A stretch of DNA of 64,000 nucleotides from Rhea pennata. Its lineage: Eukaryota; Chordata; Aves; Rheiformes; Rheidae. Below the pieces are notes generated by a model. That model saw only the letters and a list, made by a program, of their open reading frames with translations. It was not told the DNA's origin and did no database searches. Positions within the stretch are counted from its first letter, which is position 1; the number at the start of each line of letters is the position of its first letter. The position numbers were made by a program, and so were the translations under genes. The stretch spans positions 55,834,053 to 55,898,052 of the forward strand of contig NC_084702.1 of assembly GCF_028389875.1 (NCBI RefSeq), in the 5' to 3' direction. Of this stretch, positions 1 to 12,631 are shown piece by piece.

Positions 1-1266
1 TCTGGTCACAGATAAGATTTCTCATCTTAACACCACAAAGGAGAAAATGGAAGCACATTTTAGTCTTTGTCCTAAAATAAAGGCACACATTAAGTTAATC
101 CACACATTATGTTAATCCTGCGACCAAGATTTCATCCTATAGCTTCAAAGCATACAAAAGAAGCATATGTTGTTTGCATGTGACAGGAATTTCGCTTATA
201 CTAAGTTTTTATAACCTGATTTATTCTCTTGTCTAAAAGAGTGATTTTTAACATATGGACATGTATCCCTGTAGGCTTGAGACAACTTTTAAAGGATTTT
301 TGAGATAGAATTAAGAAGAGCAGCTTTGCAGTCATTAGCTTAATTTTACTACATAGGAGATTTGCAACTTGGAAAAGACTGAAAACAATTGCTCTAACAG
401 TATATATAATGACAAAAACCTAAACAGAATACACTTAACACTTTCGTTCATCGACAGATATCTCTATGTATTTCTTACTACAAAGCAGGGATTCAGTAAC
501 TGTTGTGAATAAGTCTTTGCATTTTACTTTTTCTTCTTCTTTTTTTTTTTTTTTTAATTGCTTGAAGACCAGACACCTATTGGACAGTCACATACTTAGA
601 ATTAAATTCTTCTCTTCTACTTTTTTACTCCAAAATTCAGAGTAAACATTTCTTTTAAAATTCCTCTGCAGCTCTCCCTATGTACTTTGCGTGTATACGC
701 TAATCCCTGTGTAGATGGAGAGGATGTGTCTGTACATTCCGGGCGTGCTGCGGCCGTACACTACGGTGGTGGTGGCAGCCCTCACTGCCGTATCGATGCC
801 TGCACATCCCCGCTCACTCCACAGGAAGTAGGAGAGCAGCTGCGGTGCCAGCGTGTTCCTGCAGTGAAGGATTACAAATGTCAGGTCTTCATTTCTTTTA
901 GTCACTCTTGAATTGTATTCTGTCTGAGGAAGAACAGAGAGGGTTTGTTGGGGAGACAGTAGGATGAACTTCTAAAGGTGTATCTGGAAACTCTGAAGAT
1001 GGAGTACTTTGATCACAACAGATAGGGGTGTAAGAGGGACAGAGAGGCTGCCTGACAATCTAGTTTAAATTTTTACATCTTTTTCTTCTCCACCTAATAG
1101 CAGGAAGCCCCTTCTGAGAAATGCAGACTGGGAGGACCCCTAGTCCTTCCCTTTGTACTGAAGGAGAACTGAGCACAGGCACAGCTCTGGCAGATACTCA
1201 TCTAACTTGCTCTTTTAAACCTCCAGTGAAGAATACACTAGCTTTATATATATATGTATATATATA

Positions 1267-1306
<40 letters not shown>

Positions 1307-1671
1307 ACTTCTACACTTTTCTTGATATCTAACCAGACTTCACATCAATATAATTCAGTTACTTTCATTGCCCCTTGTCACTGTGTCAGTGAGTCTGGTT
1401 GATCACAGTCCCCTTATGTCCAAAGAGAGTGTTTCCATGTGCAGTGCTGTACGTTCAGTTTTCACATGTCTGCACTAACCACCTCCTGTTTTTCATGCCT
1501 GTCTCAGAGATCACGTTTCCAGTCCTCACCCTTCATTGTTCTTCTCTAGACACTTCAGCTTGTCAATATACTGTTTTAACTGCAGTACACCAAACCGGGC
1601 AAAATATACCACCGAGATGTTGCCAGTCCAAGTTATCATTACTTCTACTAACACATCCTCGAAAGTTGAAA
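1..1671. other. Intergenic, no gene recognised
   Basis: This is AT-rich DNA in which I recognise no gene. It contains a pyrimidine/T run at 528-555 and, near its right side, a TA-dinucleotide tract that passes directly into a 36-base A homopolymer (listed separately). A patch at about 680-850 is richer in CpG than its surroundings and is open in both directions for about 75 codons. Neither translation resembles a known family, so I treat both as chance ORFs. Confidence 0.6.
1244..1305. repeat. (TA)n followed by A36 simple repeat
   Basis: An interrupted TA-dinucleotide run at about 1244-1270 is followed by an uninterrupted homopolymer of 36 A residues (1270-1305). Avian CR1 elements do not end in poly(A), so this tract is not explained by the CR1 copy downstream. 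It could be a microsatellite that grew from a TA/A seed, or the tail of an unrecognised retroposed sequence on the plus strand. Length is likely to be polymorphic. Confidence 0.9.
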
Positions 1672-1896
1672 CAAGAGATGCTGACTGGATATAAGGCAAA
1701 ACTTCTTCATGCTGAAGATAGTCAAGCATTGAGACAGGTTGCCCAGAGAGGCTGTGCAGTCTCCATTCTCGTAGATCAGGCTGGATAAAGCCCTGAGGAA
1801 CCTGGGTCTGACCTCACAGCCTGACCTTGCTTTGAGCAGGAAGCTGGACTAGAGACCTCCTGAGGTCAAACCTGAATTATCCTATGATCCTATGAA
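1672..1896 (+). mobile_element. CR1 LINE, 3' end fragment
   Basis: The stretch contains the CR1 3' signature 'GGTTGCCCAGAGAGGCTGTG' at about 1738, a later 'CTGGATAAAGCCCTGAG' block, and 'GACTAGAGACCTCCTGAGGT' near 1850. It ends in the short tandem end 'CCTATGATCCTATGA' at 1881-1895. Compared with typical copies, an internal piece between the 'GTCTCCAT' and 'GGCTGGATAAAG' blocks is deleted. The copy is 5' truncated, the usual outcome of CR1 target-primed reverse transcription. The 129-codon ORF that runs into it is a chance reading frame. Confidence 0.92.
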
Positions 1897-2093
1897 AGAA
1901 TTGCTTTCCTGCCAGTAATATACCATTGCTGACCCTTATTCAATTTATGATGTGCTGTAATACTCAGATCCTTTCCTAAGGACAACTACCCACCCTATTA
2001 GTCCCTGTGTAAAGGGTGTGCATTTGATTTCTCCTCTCCAAATACAGTGCTTGTGCTGTTTTGTTTTTTTTTTTCTAAAATCAGTATAGTGAA

Positions 2094-2760
2094 ATTTAGT
2101 TCAATTTGTCAAGATTTCTTTGAATTCCAGTATTTATATTCCATGCCTGTATTTCCTTCAAGTTGGTTGTCACCCACAAATAATAAAAGACACTCTCTAC
2201 CGCCTCATCTGAGATAGCCATGAGAATATCAGAGAGAACAGGAGGTAAGGGAGCTCTCTCGGGAATGCTGTTTGGAGTTCCTTCACAGCTAGATAGCAGA
2301 CTACGGATAACCACTCTCTGAGTGGAGTTTTTCTACCAGTTATGCATACACCACATTGAGATTTCATCCAGAACATGTTTACATGCTTGTTTATGTAATT
2401 ATCAGATGAGACCAGTTTTGTGAGTCTTGCCAAAGTGAAAAACATCACCTCAGGTGTTTCCTCTTTATGTGCTAAACATCTATCCTGTCAAAGAAGAATT
2501 GGCTTATCTAGTACCTGACAAATCCCTACTGGGCTATTCTTGATCACTTGCTGTCTAGTAAATGATTGTATAAGAATTTATTCCAGTAATTGCCTGGGTA
2601 GAAAAGCTAGGCTGATAGGTCTATAGCTCTCCACTTCCTTATTTTTCTTCCTGTTAAAAACTCATGCTCTGTTTGGAAATCACCACATTCTCCATCCCTG
2701 AAGATAAATATTGACAGGTCAGAGACTGCTTCAACCATTTTCTAAAGTAGATGGGAATGA
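2094..2760 (-). mobile_element. Ancient CR1-like LINE, decayed reverse transcriptase segment
   Basis: Read on the minus strand, this segment keeps the order of CR1 ORF2 reverse-transcriptase landmarks despite stops and frameshifts. A remnant of the 'NYRPVSL' block lies at about 2610-2640. The 'HGF..NKS' palm region, here 'GICQVLDKP', lies near 2500-2530. A segment at 2096-2314 reads 'PVLSDILMAISDEAVES' and ends 'GIQRNLDKLN', matching the family pattern 'PVLFNIFINDLDEGVES' and 'IQRDLDRLE'. The YxDD-like catalytic block is destroyed. Divergence is far greater than in the 30.5-kb copy, so this is probably an old element, perhaps one shared with other sauropsids. It cannot encode an active enzyme. 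Confidence 0.8.
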
Positions 2761-4329
2761 TTTTTAGCAGTCTAACTAACTGGAACATGACCAATTTCCT
2801 TAAGGATTATTCTGCCTACCCTTTAACTATTCTGTTCCAATTCCTTGTGTTAAAATTAACCATAATAATTTATCACAGTTATCTGTTTCCTGAAAACTGC
2901 AGAAAGTGGGCACTGAAGACTTTGATCTCTCCTGCATCTTTTGCCATAATTAGTCCCATAGCCTAACAGCACGCTTTAGACTAGACCATCCAGAGGGTAA
3001 TTCATGCCTGCCATCTTGATAGTAACCTAAAAGGTCAAGCTCAGTAGGAAGGGTCACTCCCAGAAGGTATCCCAGAGTCATTTGCAGTTGTGTTTGCAAT
3101 ACTGTGTCTTGGAACAAATGCTATTCCTCCTCCTCACTGTTTTTTCCCTTTTACCGTTGCTCCCAAAGAGCTCCTCTCTGCCATTTCCTGAGTTTGCTTT
3201 TTCTCAAGTCCACTGACCACTCTGTTGCTACTATATCTCCCCTTTCTAAGAATCACTCACTGTTTGTAAGAGCTTTTTCCCAAATTGCAGAGCAACAGCC
3301 TACTGCACGACGTTACTTGTGACACCTTTGCAAGCCATTTGCTAAGTCTTTTGAGCAGGTGTAGCACAACAGCAGAGGAACACTTCAGCCTGAGATCCTC
3401 CACAGAGCTTCCTGAGAAGCAGGAATACCTTCACAGAAAAGGTCTATGGGGTCAGTGATCCAGTCTCAAAAGCTACAAACTGAATTCCAATCTCAAATTG
3501 ATCTTCATGTTCTGTTCTCTTCAAATACATATGTCCTTTGACATTTCCAAATATCAATCTGTGACTTTCACCTGCCAAAATCAAATATTCAAGAGGATGA
3601 GCAAATGTAAATATAGGATAAAATGAAATTGATGGGTGACTCTGAATATGCCTTACTTCAAAATGCTAGAATACATATAACTTTAATTCACAACTTTGTT
3701 TTTCAAGGACAAGCTCTTAATGAGGCTTTGAATAGAACCTTCTCTCCTGGGAAAAGACTGATCTCTCCACCTGCCAAGAAGGAGTTTTTAAGCTTTTTAA
3801 GAGTAGTGATCTACAAGCAGCTGCTCTGCTTTGGAGCATTTGTGATGAGGATCCCTAAACCTCAATTTATCTAGAAACAAGCAAACTAAAGTTTTTTTCC
3901 TTAATGTAAGACAGCTTCTGAAAAGGGGGCTAGAGGTGATCTAGAGGGATATTTATTCTGTAGCCAATATTCATGGCAAGCCAAATAGAATGAAATTCTT
4001 TCTTGATTCCTAGAGATCTACTATCTGTTTTTAACATTCAACTTGTTCAGAGTGAATAATATTAAGTATTCATGTATATTCCTGCAGGACTAGGAGCCAT
4101 ATTTGGTTTAATTCTTTAAGTTATACTCATTGTACAAATAATTATATTATCCAAATAGAAAATTAATTATTCTGTAGGAAGATATTATGTTAGCTGAGAA
4201 ACGTTATTTTTTGCATATTTATCAATCTAACTTTAATTTGTACTATCTATTAAAAAATAAGCAAATTACTTCAGTAAAAGACATTATTTTGATAAGTTCC
4301 AGACAAGATCCAAAGCAAAAAAGAGATGC
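2761..4329. other. Intergenic, no gene recognised
   Basis: This is AT-rich DNA. The left side may hold further, unrecognisable sequence from the decayed CR1 on its left, because that element's ORF2 would continue this way on the minus strand, but I could not identify conserved blocks. ORFs of 71-83 codons here show no family resemblance. Confidence 0.5.
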
Positions 4330-4835
4330 TGCTGTGTGGAGTTGGCTGACATGAGTCATGGAGTTGGGATGTTTAGGGGAGGAACCAGAGGTGAGGAAAG
4401 GGAAGGGATCAAGGTGATTTGGGGAGAACTCGTGTGGGAAAACAGGGGGACAGGGGATAAAAGTGGCCATTTGGGCATAAACATGTTGCTGATCAGTATG
4501 CCTCTCTGGCCACGTTCTGCACTGATTTGCACAGTCTGTCCTATCTTCAGATTAAACACTGTTTTTTAACTATGCTCCTGGGTCAGGGTGTCTCTATTCT
4601 GTGTGCACATGTGTGCACAGAGGTCTAAGTGCCTGCCGCTGGAGTAAAGACGATGGGCACAGGGGCCCATGTGCCTGTGGTGCCAGCAACCGGAGCGAGC
4701 AAGGGTGCCCATGTCAGTGTACATCACTAGTGAACGTCCATCCATCCGTCTGTCTATCCGTCCTGTCAGGCTACCAGATTCATCCTCTCTGTTATGTTGT
4801 TTCGACGTTGTATGAATAGTGCCTTCTTCTCATTG
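4330..4835 (+). mobile_element. Possible degenerate solo LTR
   Basis: Several features together suggest an old LTR rather than ordinary intergenic DNA. The base composition changes to purine-rich and then mixed GC. A TATA-like 'GGATAAAAG' lies at 4455-4463 and an ATTAAA poly(A)-type signal at 4551-4556, about 95 bases further on, which is a plausible U3-R spacing. A GT-rich stretch with a perfect 10-bp tandem duplication (TGTGTGCACA twice, 4600-4619) and an ATCC/GTCT-rich stretch follow at the U5 position. I could not define TG...CA ends or a target-site duplication and see no internal retroviral sequence. It may instead be a unique sequence. Confidence 0.33.
4735..4768. repeat. Imperfect (TCCA/TCYG)n tetranucleotide repeat
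   Basis: About 34 bases are built from diverged TCCA, TCCG and TCTG units. It lies inside the possible LTR and may be part of its 3' region. Confidence 0.6.
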
Positions 4836-7800
4836 CAGCCATAGACTGAACTGCACAAATAAGACCATGGTACATTCATGAAGTACTTGCATCCTAGTAT
4901 CTGATCCTTTCAAAAGTCCCAGGATAATATGAGGAGAATATACTTATTTTACCTCAACCAGTTATGCCGCAGCTGAAATGCTGTTGTCCTAGTTTCACTG
5001 CAATTAAGACTCTACTCATTAGTCGCAACTGTAATTTCGCCTCTTACAACACCCTTTGTGTACTATAATAAATGAGGAGCAGACTGTTCTGATATTGCAT
5101 TTCTGTTGAATGTAGACAGCTAAACAGTGGAATTTAGAATATCCTACTGCTCCTGTGGGAGCTGGCAGAGCAGGCTATTGCAAACACAAACAGTGGTTTA
5201 GGACAAGAAGTGACTAACTGGAATTGTAGGGCAAAATTTATCTAGGCAGAATTCAGCCATCCAAACTGAAAGCAGACTAGACCAGTATGAAAAAACAACT
5301 ATTTTTTTCAGGGATGATCTGGAGACCTCTAAAAACTTTTGGAAAGATTGCTCAAAAAAGTTCAGCTTTTTTTCTACTTTTAGATTTAGATATTCTTTTC
5401 TAAGGACATTTTAGGTTTCTGAGATACTATCCAAACAGATTCTAGAATAAATGCAAGGGTAAATCACTAGTTCAAAAGTTAATTTACCATTCAACATTTC
5501 ATCTAGAACTCATTTGAAAGTCACAGTGGCCAGTATAAAGTAACAGATTTCAGTAGTTAACCAACAGATTCTTATCAAAAATATGTTACAAAACAGATCT
5601 CTACCATCTTTTAAGTGACATATGCATACTCTGTCATATGCTTAAATTGGAAAGTTCACTGTTGACCAAAATTAATCCTCAAATTAAAAAAATGATATGT
5701 GAATATTAATACAAAATATTACTCTTGCTTAACTCTATGTCCAAACATGGTAAGGCCAATATTATGTTTATTAATATTTATGTATAGAGCATAACAGTAA
5801 AATTATCTTTAACAGTAGAACTGAGATCTAAACTGCAGTGTTCAAATACTTGCTTGTAACTAAATTTGACATAAAGCCTGTCCATAGTTTTATTGATTTC
5901 AGTACTTCCTTGACCATTTCTGACTTTTCTTGGGCTTCCAAGAAATAGTCAGAAGTTTTAGGATATAGCAATGCCTGCAGTGTCATAATCCTAACTGAAA
6001 GGAAGACACATCATGTCCCTCCCTCCCCCTCCTCTCCTCGGTAGTTGCTAGTGCAAAATGATGGGAGAGGCTACCAAACACAGGCAACACGCTAAGTATC
6101 TTAATAGCTCCCTGAATATCTTAAGGTGACTAGTGTCCCTTTTCAGGCTTCTCTAAGCCCAACCTGGATGCACAGCCATTAAGGTGCTCAGGCAGCAGGA
6201 TGAGAAACGCTGCACAGAAAGAATAGCAGAGCAGACACAGTCAAAGGGCCTGTTTTCGTATCTAGGTACCAGGGACACAGAGGCCACACAGGTCGGTGTC
6301 TGCTACTTAACTGCTCTGCAGCCAGGCACCTGCTGGAATTTCCCTCTTATTTTTAACAAATAAATTTATTTACTTACTAACTATGTATTTAGACTCCTCA
6401 GTAAAGGCCATTCTTCTTTTAGGAAATCTTTTGGCACAGCAACATGATATTTTCCTTTAAAATCTTTCTTTTAGTTTAACATTAAATGAAAAGGAGCTCT
6501 TATTCTGTAATGACAGCTGTCTGAATTCTGTGTTCATCACACTGCATCTGCATACTGTAAAGCGTGACAAAGTATTGTCCATCACCAGTGGAATGTGAAG
6601 GGTTTTGTTTTATTAAACAATCTATTCTTCATTCCACAAGCCATGGCTTATTAGCAGAAGAAAGTGTAGCACATATGACTATCAGCATCGAAAGCATTAG
6701 TTGAAATTCAGTTGACCTTGGGTTTAGTTTTAACCAATTTTAACAAAGATAAATAGTTTAAGCTTGCCTTGGGGGGGAAAAAAAAAAGGATGACACGGAC
6801 TGGAATGTTCTTCTGTCGAAGCCATTTCCCCCTTTCCTGAAAGAAAACAAAAGAAGGTTTTGTTAAAGTCCTTTATCTGTTCCAAATAATGTAATGTTTT
6901 GTGGGAGAGATGTGAGAGAAGAGAATGGAGGCAAAAGTGTTCTGGGACAGGTCAGACTGAGATTCATAGACTAAGAAGAATGAAAAACAGAAAGAAAACA
7001 CAGTGTGAGAGTATGAGGTTCAAAGTTAGAGGTACAAGTTGAAATCCCAAATAAGCCCATATCCATCTGCCACTAATGATTTATGGTAAAAGGTTAAGTT
7101 GGGAGTTACATACTCTTCTCTTTTATCTGTTTTAGAAGAAGCAAAAAGCAGACAATGTTTTTAATGATAGACCATAAGGTACAGAAGGACTTTCTTTTTT
7201 TTTTTCTCTCTTTTTTTTTGAGGTATTGAAAAAAAAGGCACATACGAATACCTATGAGTCCCCTGCAAAGCCCAAATTCAGACCTATGTGACTTAGTATC
7301 TGAAACACAGTCCACTTGAAGAGGAAAGGCAATGAAGCAGAACATCTTGTCCTACCTTTGCAACCAGCTGCTTCATCTTGAGTCTGGATTTCATCAGGAA
7401 AGAAAAAGATTCAGTCATGTCATAGCATTAAGAAATCTAGTGGGTAATGTAAAGAATGGTCCTTCCCCTTTAGCAGAAAGCAAAGTGTGTACTTAGATAG
7501 CATTCAGTTAAGGCAGTATAAGTAAAAAAGCCATAATGCCACACTTACCAGGAAAAATATAAGCAACCCTAGATTTCAATAGCAAAGCCTTCCAATTTGC
7601 CACATGTAACCCTTCCAATTGTATTATGCAAATTATCCCCACACATTTAATAATTAACTGGCTTTTTTGCCAATTTTCAGTTGGTTTGCCTACATTGTAA
7701 CATATATTCATAACAGTGTAGCGCCTTAAAGCTTGCCAGAGATTTTATCTAAAAAATGTGACTACCTAGATTATGTTATCTACATTTGTGTCTGTTCGAA

Positions 7801-7947
7801 TGAAATAACACTGATGTTCCTTTAGAAAAACTCTTACTGAGATACAAAAGTATCAGGCAGCAGTTTGAAAATATGGAGAAAACAAATACTATGACTGTAT
7901 TTATGACAAGAAGTAAGATATATTTCCTTTATTAACACCCTAAATCA

Positions 7948-7962
7948 GGTAACATTGTTACC
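7948..7962. repeat. 15-bp perfect palindrome with partial direct repeat
   Basis: GGTAACATTGTTACC is a perfect inverted repeat around a central T. The left half is repeated 21 bases downstream as 'CAGGTAACATTG' (7946-7957 and 7967-7978). It contains SOX-type ACAAT/ATTGT cores. Function is unknown. Confidence 0.75.
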
Positions 7963-10566
7963 CTAACAGGTAACATTGCATACTTTCAGCCAAGACTCCT
8001 ACAAGTTATGTAAAGTTATAATCTTGCATCTCCTGCAGTTTGCACATGGCAAATGTACCTGTGAAGTAGTTTTGCCATTTGACTTGATTAATACACGGAA
8101 GTTTTAGCTTAAAATGAACCTGTTATTGCTGTAATTGAAAGCTACTAACAAAGAAACGTGCCCTGTAATCTGGATGTTAGGTAGTTTGGCAGTGCAATGT
8201 GTTGACTACAGAACTGTGTTAGGCTGTGAGATGACCAGCACATAACAGGAAGCAATGCAAGAATAATAAGTAGTATGGGAAAGTATACTGGGAAAATCAC
8301 AGGAGAGTTGTGTGAGGTTACATCAATTGTTCTTTTTTTTCTTCTTCTTTTTTTTCAGAAAAATCAGCTTTCTGTTCAAGGCTTTAAAGAAAGTGCAAAA
8401 GTTAGGTTAGATTGCATTCCAGGTTAGTAGTCCAAAGGGTTTCAGTTAGCTGTCCGAGGAACCCTGGTGTTCCTCAGTGGCGAATAAGGTATGTCCTCAG
8501 TTTTTATGCTGTTACAGCTGCCCTATGGATGTGCCACATCTGGTTTAAAGTTACTTAGGGTGCACTGGGAAAAAATATGCATGCATGACGTGGAAATATT
8601 ACTGATACAATGAGATATCTTAGCCAAAACAAGTTTGTTTACCATCAATTTGCATGACAGCAAACTTGAAAAGCAAAGCAACCTTTTCCTGTGTCTGATT
8701 ATGAGACATTTCCAGGAGATGGTGCTGTTTTCAAGCCGCCTGCAGCTTCTCAGTGAAAAGGCTCAGAGGACTGCCTGCCTTTCTCTGGTAACTTCCAGGT
8801 CTGAATCATTTTTAACTAAAATAGTCAGCAATTTCATTGGTTTTCTGAGTGGCAAGGCTGCAAATTGAAGTGCCTGCACCCTGATCTCCTCTGAAGAGAT
8901 GCTGAGAGGAACCTGGCAACGCTCTGTGCCACCAGGCTGTACAAGTATCTGTTTATGGGAAGGAAACTTCACCCATCTAGATGAACTGAATCACTTCTGA
9001 GCCTCCATCAGAAAAGGAAGAGTTAAGGGAATAAGCCTCAGTTGTTTTGTTGTTTGTTTTTCTTCTCCAGAATTGAACCCTTGTGATTTATCCTTAAATA
9101 AGAACTTTAAGCCCTTATCCACAGTGGCACTGGGACACTCAGTGTCACAGCATCCAGCCAGTAAGTCCTCACCTCTGTAGAGAAATCCTTGCTTCCCTGT
9201 TCAGCTTTCAATTAAATGCCTATGGGAATCAAAGTCTTCTGAATGGAAAGCACAAAAGGCAGCCTGCTGTGCAGGGGGACACCGAAAATAACCTGAAAGG
9301 TGATGCCATATGAAAGTGTGTGCCTCAAAACCTTGTCTATATTGAGCCCTCAGTGCTTTACGCTGTGCTACTGGATACTCTTGTGCTTCAAACACAGCTC
9401 CTACAGAATGTGATGCACTTTCTTTCAGTACTAAATAGTTACAGCTCAGAGCCAGGCTGCAGAAGATTTGAATTCTGTTTTCACTTTTGCCTGAGAACAC
9501 TAAAACACAGAGCTCTCTAAAAAGTGTCCTAGACACTTGGCTACAGGTTATTTTCCAGGATAGAAGTTGATTTTCTGTTCCATTTCCAAATGGTTTTCTG
9601 TTTCATTTTAATTCAAGCAACAGTTGTGACAAAGGCTACCTCTAAAACTAATGGTAGGGAAGTCAGCTGCAAAGGGGATACTCAGTTATTTAAAATACAC
9701 AAGCAGGCTTTGGAGCATGGATGCCTACTGCCAGGTAAGAACCAAACCACTTGCCTATAGTCATGCTTCTACTCTCAGCCTATATTGGTGTCCATTATAT
9801 TTATTTTTTGGCAGCAGAATGACTTCATGTGGAGAGCTGAGGCATTTTCCTCAACTTCTCTTTGAGCCAAAGACCTTGTAGCATGGTGATTAGAGCAAAG
9901 CTGCCAGTTAAATGTGGGAACAGAGACCAAACCTCCTATATCAAGCCATGAAGAAGAAAAAGGTGTTGCTTCACTGCAACACCAGCAGGAAAAGCTTGCA
10001 TTTTATGTTGAAGCCAAAGTAGCTGTCTCTGGGCATGCACAAGAAATGTTTCTTGAACACGCTGGTCAAGGAAGAAGCAGATTTGTGAATCCCGACAGGT
10101 TTAGGCTTGAGGTGTGTGCTGATCTGTGCAGCAGCAACAAGTGCTTCTGAGTATGCCTGGAAGAAGACCTTCAGGCATCAGAGGAACTTTAATATCAAAA
10201 TCTCCAGCACTGACAGGCTCAGACAGCAAAGTGGCCAGCTAGACTTTGAATGTTCCTGCCTAGGTCTTTTAAACTCCCGTAGACTTATTTTTTTCCAGCT
10301 GTAAAGAAGAAAGTACTGTTTACCTTAGGAGTGTTGCAAGACATGTTCAATTAACATATCAGTCCTACCAAAGTCATAGGACTCCTCAGGTAAGTATGGT
10401 GGCAGGATATTATCCAACTTCTGTGTTTGGTGAGGAACCAAAGCTTGCTTCTGCCAGCAGTTCTCTGGCTCTGAAGGATGGACTGTATATAGTTTCACCT
10501 AAAGATGAATAGCAACAAGTATTAGTTTTGTTTAAAGAAAACTATAATTTTAACTCCACAAAATAT

Positions 10567-10608
10567 ACCAATAACTTTTAACCAATAACTGAATACCAAT
10601 AACTTTTT
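10567..10608. repeat. Minisatellite, three 14-bp units
   Basis: ACCAATAACT begins at 10567, 10581 and 10595, an exact 14-base period. The last four bases of each unit vary (TTTA, GAAT, TTTT). It looks like a small recent tandem duplication, and each unit contains a CCAAT-type pentamer. Confidence 0.85.
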
Positions 10609-12631
10609 TACAAGAAGGGTGAGAAGTTTTATTTGCAATTACTGTAAAACAGGTAAGAACTTCGTTTTTGGCAAGGAGATTCACCAGGCCTGTACATTAG
10701 AAAAAGCTCTTGCAATATGAACATGTAGTTTATGGGTATTTAGTGCCCCATGGCTGAGTATTTTTGCAGCAGATCAAACAAATAGATGGTCTCTTGTTCA
10801 CATGGTGACTTGTTTACTATATTTATTGTATTTTTGCTGCTGTTTGTTTTGCATATGTAATTGAGATTCTTGACTTCTGTTCTCATAAATTAAAAATATA
10901 GATCAAGTTAAATACTTTAATCCCTCTGATAACAGCAATTGTTCGAAAGAATATTACCAAAGACTTAGTCCATGTTCACCTGTGGATACTCAGGAAAGCT
11001 TAAGCTACAAAAAAACTATGGCTGCCCTATTCTGGAATGCAAGTTTTAACTGAAGAGTTAAACAGGCTTTAATTAATGTGCATTGTAGTTTGTCTCCTTC
11101 AGTTTTTTAGTAGACAAGCTCATCTCTACTCTCTTTGTCACTTGTTTAGAAAGGCCTCTTTATTCTGGAAGAATCTTTAAGCATATGCTTAAATTTTAAA
11201 ATGTATTTGAACCCTGTGCAGTTGTGGTTAAATACTTTTCAGGATGATTTCAGCTGAAGAAAGAGGGTCTTTAGCTATTTTACATTTACACATTTTACAT
11301 ATCAACAAAGATCTTGCCTGCAAGAAACACTCTTGCCTGCAACAAGAAGCTATAAACCGTGAATTTGTGAATCAATGTGATTTTAGACCAGAAAGCTACT
11401 ATGAATTACATTTTTCAGCTTTTGGAATATCACATTAAGCTCTGTAAATGAGCCTTTGGGGATACAAGAGTAGATCATAAAAATCCATTATGAATATATT
11501 GGTTGCATCAGGTTTTAGTATTTTAACAAATACAGTTTCACTGTTGGTTGAAGACTTAGTAGAAAAAAAAAGAATACAGAAGCATCTGTTATTCTGTTCT
11601 ATTGCTCTTTACACCATGTATGATTTGCAAACAAAATAAGAGATTGTTTTGTGTGATTTGTTCAATATGCTCAAATTCATCAATGTAGTAGCTCCACTGA
11701 CTTGAAAATAAAGACTATATTTGGCTTTGTATCAACAACAGAGCAGTAGATAAATGAGCAAATCTTTCTTTTTTTCTGTGCTATTACGGGAAAACTAAAG
11801 GACAAATGAATTTTTTTGTTTATTATTGATGTGTCTAGCAGATGGAAAACAGGCATCTTGAATAAGGTTCATTTTGGGTACTATGGAATAATAAAAAAAA
11901 CAGTTAAGTAGTATCTATATCAAAGAATCCACCGCAAAAAAAAAAAACTGTAGGAAAAAAGCATTCACCACAGACACTTGTTAAATATTACACGTGGTTA
12001 TAGATGTGGTTAAGACGTGGTGCCTGCCCAAATTATAATCCCACCTCTCCCCTCCCGACTAGGCACTTTATAGCTATTGATGTAATAAGTGAAGTAGTAA
12101 CAAACAGGACTTCCATTAACGTGAGAGGTCTAGAGGCACCTCGCCATTCCTGCTAGACATTTTCCTTCAGCCTAGAACCCCTTTGCAAAACTGGCCCCAT
12201 TTTCAAAGTTTCATGGAGTTTCAGGTGCAACTTCCATTGAACTTGAATATAATTTGAGTCCCTTTGAAAACTCCAGCTAAGACTTGGCCATCAAGAATGC
12301 TCTGAGGGGCTGTAGATTTACATACAAAAATACTGCATGTGTATATGACATACCTATTTGTAAGCTACACCAAAAACCTGTTTTTCAGATATCCAATTAT
12401 TCTTCTATCACCATTACTCCCACGCAAAACTACTGAGATCGGAATACTTGTGTATCTGGATGAATCTAGGGCAAGCCCAGTCCCTTTGAAAAGATTCATT
12501 ATTTTTATTGATTAATCGTTATTCTGTCCTGATAGCATCCAGCTTAATACCTCCTTATGACAGAGTTTGCACATAAAGACTCAAAGATGGACCCTGAAAT
12601 ACTGACTAGCTAAATGACAGCAAAATATCTT

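Larger units (their letters stand above)
4836..12631. other. Intergenic, no gene recognised
   Basis: Nearly 8 kb of AT-rich DNA without a supportable gene. Small features are a G7A10 run at 6771-6787, a long pyrimidine tract at 7191-7219, a 15-bp perfect palindrome at 7948-7962, a triple 14-bp repeat at 10567-10608, and an A12 run at 11936-11947. Two strong splice-acceptor-like tracts end at 8358 and 9070 on the plus strand, but no open frame or donor that would make convincing exons was found. The longest ORF here, 111 codons on the minus strand at 9201-9536, has no family resemblance. Confidence 0.6.

Noticed and set aside
1399..1788. 129-codon plus ORF as a gene
   Set aside because: Its end runs into the CR1 3' end and the rest has no family resemblance.
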